This document shows, piece after piece, positions 6,382-8,982 of a DNA stretch of 8,982 nt (positions are counted from its first letter, which is position 1; each line of letters starts with the position of its first letter). The position numbers were made by a program, and so were the translations under genes. The stretch covers positions 1-8,982 of the forward strand of contig JASLIH010000222.1 of assembly GCA_030152105.1 (NCBI GenBank). The letters run 5' to 3'. Under the pieces are notes generated by a model, which was not told the origin of the DNA, searched no databases, and saw nothing but the letters and a program-made list of their open reading frames with translations. This DNA is from Actinomycetes bacterium. Lineage in GTDB: Bacteria > Actinomycetota > CALGFH01.

Positions 6382-7023
6382 ATGGACGTCCTGGTGGCCG
6401 GTGGGCACGGAAAGATCGCCTTGCGCCTGTTGCGGTTGCTGGCCGCGGAGGGTCACCGCGCCCGGGGCCTGATCCGCAAGGCTGAGCAGGCCGCCGACCT
6501 TGAAGCGCTCGGCGCGGTGGCGGTCCTCGCCGACCTGGAGGCCGAGGCGAGCCTTGCCGAGTACGTCCAGGGCGCCGACGTGGTGGTCTTCGCCGCCGGC
6601 GCGGGCCCGGGCAGCGGGCCGGAACGTAAGCGGACCGTCGACCTCGGTGGTGCCGTGAAGCTCGCCGACGCCGCCCTGGCGGTCGGCGTGCGCCGGTATG
6701 TGATGGTCAGCTCGATCGGTGCGGATCGGCCGCACCAGGCGTCTGGCAGCATGCGGCCCTACCTGGAGGCGAAGGCCGAGGCCGACCGGTATCTGATGGC
6801 GAGCGGCCTGGAGTACACGATCGTCCGCCCCGGCTCGCTCACCGACGAACCGGGTACCGGGCGAGTTCGGGTGTCCACGGAGCTGGGCAGCCGCGGGGCT
6901 GTCCCGCGCGACGATGTCGCGGCAGTGATTGCTGAGGTGCTCGATGCCCCGAACACGATCGGTGTGACCTTCGAGGTGTTCAGCGGCGACCGCCTGGTCA
7001 CCGAGGCCGTCCGGTCGCTCTGA
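6382..7023 (+). CDS. NAD(P)-binding atypical SDR family protein
   Basis: This 213-residue protein is a compact Rossmann-fold protein of the atypical/extended SDR group (NAD(P)H-binding, similar to the YwnB/YhfK-type small SDRs). It starts directly with the first beta strand and a glycine-rich nucleotide loop, VLVAGGHGKIA (G7, G8, G10). Further family marks are ADVVVFAAGAG (about 65-75) after strand 4, YVMVSSIGAD (about 106-115), Y127-x-x-x-K131 in YLEAKAEADRYL at the usual catalytic position, and YTIVRPGSL (about 145-153) near the substrate side. Length is normal for the group. The protein has no signal peptide, so it should be cytoplasmic. Members are often annotated as NAD-dependent epimerase/dehydratase-like or flavin-reductase-like, but the substrate cannot be inferred. 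The start lacks a Shine-Dalgarno and lies just behind a -10-like element, suggesting leaderless expression. It converges on the small GX3 gene. Confidence 0.88.
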   Translation: MDVLVAGGHGKIALRLLRLLAAEGHRARGLIRKAEQAADLEALGAVAVLADLEAEASLAEYVQGADVVVFAAGAGPGSGPERKRTVDLGGAVKLADAALAVGVRRYVMVSSIGADRPHQASGSMRPYLEAKAEADRYLMASGLEYTIVRPGSLTDEPGTGRVRVSTELGSRGAVPRDDVAAVIAEVLDAPNTIGVTFEVFSGDRLVTEAVRSL

Positions 7024-7068
7024 CCGTCCGGCGGCGCAGCAACGTGCTCGGCGGCGGGGTGCGGACGG
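7024..7068. terminator. Weak inverted repeat between convergent genes
   Basis: CCGTCCG (7024-7030) immediately after the SDR stop can pair with CGGACGG (7062-7068); the loop is 31 nt and contains a small AGCA/TGCT stem. The 60-base gap between two convergent genes would be a natural place for a shared terminator. The long loop and high background GC make this uncertain. Confidence 0.25.
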
Positions 7069-7083
7069 GGTCCGGCCGCAGCG

Positions 7084-7536
7084 TCATCCTCGGGGCTGCT
7101 GGCAGATGGAGGCCGGGGGCGGGCAGCGGTGGTAGTCGACGCCGTCGCGGGCAAGGATGCGTGCGGCGATTCGGTAGGTGATGCCGTTGCCGCCCTTGGC
7201 GAGCACGATCACGTACGGCTCGCCCAGCGACCAGCCGCCGTCGTAGCCGCCGAAGGCGCTGTCGGCGCCGGCGCGGTAGCCGGCGTCGAACGCGGCCTTC
7301 ACCCGGTCGCGCGTGCCAGGCGGCGACGCCGCGGTCACGGCGAGCGCTTGTCCTTCCTGGAGGCCCTCGGCGCGCCCGTCCCCGAAGCCATCCGCATAGC
7401 CCGCCAAGGCCCCGTCGTGGTAGGCGCGGGTCCTGGCGCCGGGGTTGGCGGCCGTGGCCCGCCCCAGACCGACCAGTCCCAGGGCGGCGAGGATGGCGAG
7501 CAGGACGGCGAACACCCGGGTTCGCTGGCGGACCAT
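7084..7536 (-). CDS. Small exported protein with GX3 glycine repeat, function unknown
   Basis: I do not recognise a named family for this 150-residue protein. Residues 1-8 are basic and 9-25 hydrophobic, followed by ATAANP, so it has a signal peptide or an N-terminal anchor. Residues 38-63 carry six glycines exactly four apart (G42, 46, 50, 54, 58, 62), mostly preceded by Asp, Glu or Ala, with aromatics at 39, 47 and 51. A shorter related stretch follows at about 83-105 (FDAGYRAG, then GGYDGGWSLG). The first block looks like the deca-GX3 pattern of Yae1/Lto1-type proteins, though here it is outside the cytoplasm. The C-terminal part (about 106-130, PYVIVLAKGG and ITYRIAARIL) could form a small beta/alpha unit, and C138 and C145 near the end may pair. 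The ATG at 7536 has GAGAGGAG upstream with about 9 nt spacing. It follows the TIGR03118 gene on the same strand, 209 nt away and beyond a strong hairpin, so it is probably transcribed separately. Confidence 0.75.
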   Translation of the reverse strand: MVRQRTRVFAVLLAILAALGLVGLGRATAANPGARTRAYHDGALAGYADGFGDGRAEGLQEGQALAVTAASPPGTRDRVKAAFDAGYRAGADSAFGGYDGGWSLGEPYVIVLAKGGNGITYRIAARILARDGVDYHRCPPPASICQQPRG

Positions 7537-7597
7537 GGCTCACGGCTCCTCTCCCAGACCCGCATACGAGTGGAGAGACCGTAGGCCGTGGCGGCGC

Positions 7598-7621
7598 TAG
7601 GGTGCCAGGACCCGAACCTGG
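7598..7621 (-). other. tRNA T-arm-like hairpin, not a complete tRNA
   Basis: The minus strand reads CCAGG-TTCGGGT-CCTGG followed by CACCC: a 5-bp stem with a 7-nt loop opening with TTCG, like a tRNA T-arm plus the 3' side of an acceptor stem. No matching GGGTGCC acceptor half, anticodon arm or D-arm is seen upstream, and the near-invariant A58 is G. It may be a tRNA remnant or chance similarity. Confidence 0.3.
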
Positions 7622-7639
7622 ACCACAGGACCAGCACCT

Positions 7640-7668
7640 TCGCCGGGATTCGCCGCACGTTCCGGCGA
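7640..7668. repeat. Inverted repeat in the 7537-7745 intergenic region
   Basis: TCGCCGG (7640-7646) and CCGGCGA (7662-7668) form a perfect 7-bp stem around a 15-nt loop. It lies between the T-arm-like hairpin and the 13-bp terminator-like stem, so three potential hairpins occupy about 126 nt. With such GC-rich DNA a 7-bp repeat can arise by chance. Confidence 0.35.
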
Positions 7669-7687
7669 CGTTCGCCTGGGCCAGCTG

Positions 7688-7723
7688 GGTCCGGTGCCGC
7701 CGTGGTGAGAGCGGCACCGGACC
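7688..7723 (-). terminator. Strong hairpin terminator after the TIGR03118 gene
   Basis: GGTCCGGTGCCGC (7688-7700) and GCGGCACCGGACC (7711-7723) are perfectly complementary over 13 bp, with a 10-nt loop. The stem begins 22 nt after the stop codon of the minus-strand TIGR03118 gene. No T-tract follows, as is usual in high-GC actinomycetes. A perfect 13-bp stem is unlikely by chance and the position fits an intrinsic-type terminator. Confidence 0.7.
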
Positions 7724-7745
7724 TCATGGGGACCGGCGACGAGGG

Positions 7746-8876
7746 TTAGCTTGCCGCGTCGATCGCGCCGAACAGGCCGTGGGCTTCGTCGTCGATGCCC
7801 GCGGTGAACAGCAGGGTGGTCGGGTTGCCGGTGACGCCGTTGCCGAAGCGCAGCGCCCACAACCCCTCGATCTCGATCGGGGTGCCGTCCTCGTGGCGTA
7901 GGCGGCCGTGGAATGCGCCTGTGGTCAGGTTGTAGGCGTTGATGCGGCCGTTGCCGAAGTTGCCGACCAGCAGGTCGCCGCTGAAGCGGCCGAAGCCGGC
8001 CGGAGCGACCACCAGACCCCATGGGGCGTTCAGGTGGCCGCGGCGAACCAGGCGGCGCAGCAGGTGGCCGCTGGTGCTGTAGACGTCCACGAACCCAAGG
8101 CCCGGGCCGGCGATCTCGTCCGCTCTGTCAGCGTCCTGCTTGGCGTAGGCGACGTACAGCCGGCCGCCGAGCTCCTGGATGTTGAAGGGCGCGAACCCGC
8201 GCGGGAGCCTGCGGTCCTGGAACCTACCGGACAGGTGGACCCGGTTGAAGCCCTGGTCGAAGACGTCGATGCGCCCGTGGTGGAAGTCGGTGCCGTACAG
8301 GAAGGTGCCGTGTGCGGTGGTGGCGATGGCCAGGCCCTTGTAGATGGCATGGCGCGCGCTGGCGCCGACCTGCGCCTGGGTGGAGGGCGGCGGCGGAGGC
8401 ACGCCGGGGTTCCAGCCGGTGACCAGCCCCGCCTCGGAGTTGAACAGGAACAGCGCCGCGCCGCTGGCTGCGCCCGAGCGGACCACGAACCCGGTGGTGG
8501 GGTTGAAGACCTGCCCGGTGGGGGCGCCGCCAGGGATGTTCACCACCAACCCGGCCTTCTGGATCGGGCTGCCGTTCACGAACCCGGGGTAGATGGTGGC
8601 CTTGTCGGTGCCGTTGTCGGCCACCCACGCCGGGGTTGTCGGGCCGGCTGCCAGGCCCCAGGGGTTGACCAGGTCGGGGTCGGTGAGCTGGGCCAGGCCG
8701 GGCAGGTCGGAGACCAGGTTGGTCTGGTGGTAGCCGTTCCGGGGGTGCGACGCGGCGGCCGGCACTACCGGCGCCAGGGCGAGAAGCGCGGCCACCAGCC
8801 CGAAGGCGAGCGCGCTCCGTACCCGGCCGAGCCGTTGTGGACCGGGACCGGACGGCAATCCGGTTGGATCAGGCAT
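7746..8876 (-). CDS. Secreted TIGR03118 family protein (predicted beta-propeller)
   Basis: This 376-residue protein matches the pattern I know from the TIGR03118 family. The mature start YHQTNLVSDLPG (about 49-60) is followed by LTDPDLVNPWGLA (about 64-76) and WVADNGTDKATIY (about 84-96). Later blocks repeat the same theme of strand, loop and NG/DG turn: LYGTDFHHGRIDVFD, LYVAYAKQD, GFVDVYSTSGHLLRRL, APWGLVVAP and LLVGNFGNGRINAYN. This periodicity suggests an NHL/SMP-30-like beta-propeller. Residues about 21-38 are the hydrophobic core of a signal peptide after a long basic N-region, with cleavage likely near AAASH (about 41-44). A run of six prolines (about 150-155) forms a loop. There is no PEP-CTERM or other C-terminal sorting tail, although the family was first described among PEP-CTERM-bearing bacteria. 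No enzymatic motif is visible; the function is unknown. The ATG at 8876 has AAGGAGG (8890-8884) 7 nt upstream. A strong hairpin follows the stop. Confidence 0.88.
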   Translation of the reverse strand: MPDPTGLPSGPGPQRLGRVRSALAFGLVAALLALAPVVPAAASHPRNGYHQTNLVSDLPGLAQLTDPDLVNPWGLAAGPTTPAWVADNGTDKATIYPGFVNGSPIQKAGLVVNIPGGAPTGQVFNPTTGFVVRSGAASGAALFLFNSEAGLVTGWNPGVPPPPPSTQAQVGASARHAIYKGLAIATTAHGTFLYGTDFHHGRIDVFDQGFNRVHLSGRFQDRRLPRGFAPFNIQELGGRLYVAYAKQDADRADEIAGPGLGFVDVYSTSGHLLRRLVRRGHLNAPWGLVVAPAGFGRFSGDLLVGNFGNGRINAYNLTTGAFHGRLRHEDGTPIEIEGLWALRFGNGVTGNPTTLLFTAGIDDEAHGLFGAIDAAS

Positions 8877-8883
8877 GCTGCTG

Positions 8884-8890
8884 CCTCCTT
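8884..8890 (-). promoter_or_regulatory. Strong Shine-Dalgarno of the TIGR03118 gene
   Basis: AAGGAGG on the minus strand lies 7 nt before ATG 8876, a near-ideal ribosome-binding site that fixes the start and thus the long N-region of the signal peptide. In the remaining upstream bases (8891-8982) I see a possible -35 (TTGTGA, 8948-8943) but no convincing -10, so I call no promoter there. Confidence 0.75.
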
Positions 8891-8982
8891 GACGGGTCGA
8901 GGCACCCGTCCCACCTCATAACCACAAACCGGGCGACCTGATTCACAAGCCAAGCCTCCTGGTTGCCCGCGGCTCGAGTTCT

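Noticed and set aside
6225..6383. N-terminal extension of the M1 peptidase to 6383
   Set aside because: It would place 53 charged residues before a clear signal peptide, overlap the start of the SDR gene and ignore the strong Shine-Dalgarno before 6224.
4476..6485. Plus-strand open frame of 669 codons running through the peptidase gene
   Set aside because: It lies antisense to a gene with complete M1 zinc motifs. Its translation is a low-complexity mix of Val, Gly, Arg and Pro with no recognisable domain, as expected when GC-rich codons are read on the opposite strand.
7598..7675. Complete tRNA gene on the minus strand
   Set aside because: Only the T-arm-like part is present. I find no pairing acceptor 5' half, no anticodon arm and no D-arm, and the T-loop lacks the near-invariant A58.
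1..8982. CRISPR array, insertion sequence or prophage genes
   Set aside because: No regularly spaced direct repeats, transposase, integrase or terminal inverted repeats flanking a segment were seen on either strand.

Overview
The window is high-GC DNA with strongly G/C-biased third codon positions, GTG as well as ATG starts, short intergenic gaps and purine-rich Shine-Dalgarno sites. This suits a member of the Actinomycetota. I cannot name a genus, and another GC-rich phylum is not excluded. No mobile element, CRISPR array, rRNA or complete tRNA is visible, and gene content looks chromosomal.

Layout. (1) Positions 1-1056, plus strand: the C-terminal part of a flavin-containing (class B) monooxygenase, cut by the window edge. 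(2) Positions 4466-1084, minus strand: a compact three-gene operon with its own promoter. It encodes a membrane-anchored fusion of a periplasmic-binding-like domain and a VWA domain, an unrecognised protein with a two-helix membrane hairpin and a helical tail, and a PspA/IM30-family protein. (3) Positions 6224-4617, minus strand: a secreted M1 zinc aminopeptidase, followed by a terminator-like hairpin that separates it from the operon. (4) Positions 6382-7023, plus strand: a small atypical SDR NAD(P)-binding protein, divergent from the peptidase and probably translated from a leaderless mRNA. (5) Positions 7536-7084, minus strand: a small exported protein of unknown function with six glycines spaced exactly four residues apart. 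(6) Positions 8876-7746, minus strand: a secreted TIGR03118-type predicted beta-propeller protein, with a perfect 13-bp hairpin after its stop.

How the genes may work together. The three-gene operon is the most interesting part. The gaps are 2 nt and 9 nt, and the pspA ribosome-binding site overlaps the upstream stop codon. The predicted topologies form a chain: an extracytoplasmic sensor-like VWA/binding protein, a membrane hairpin protein with a cytoplasmic helical tail, and cytoplasmic PspA at the inner membrane face. This suggests an envelope-stress or membrane-maintenance module; the function is inferred, not shown. The other genes look like independent units. Four of the eight proteins (VWA fusion, M1 peptidase, small GX3 protein, TIGR03118 protein) are predicted to be exported or to face outward, so the region is rich in cell-envelope functions.
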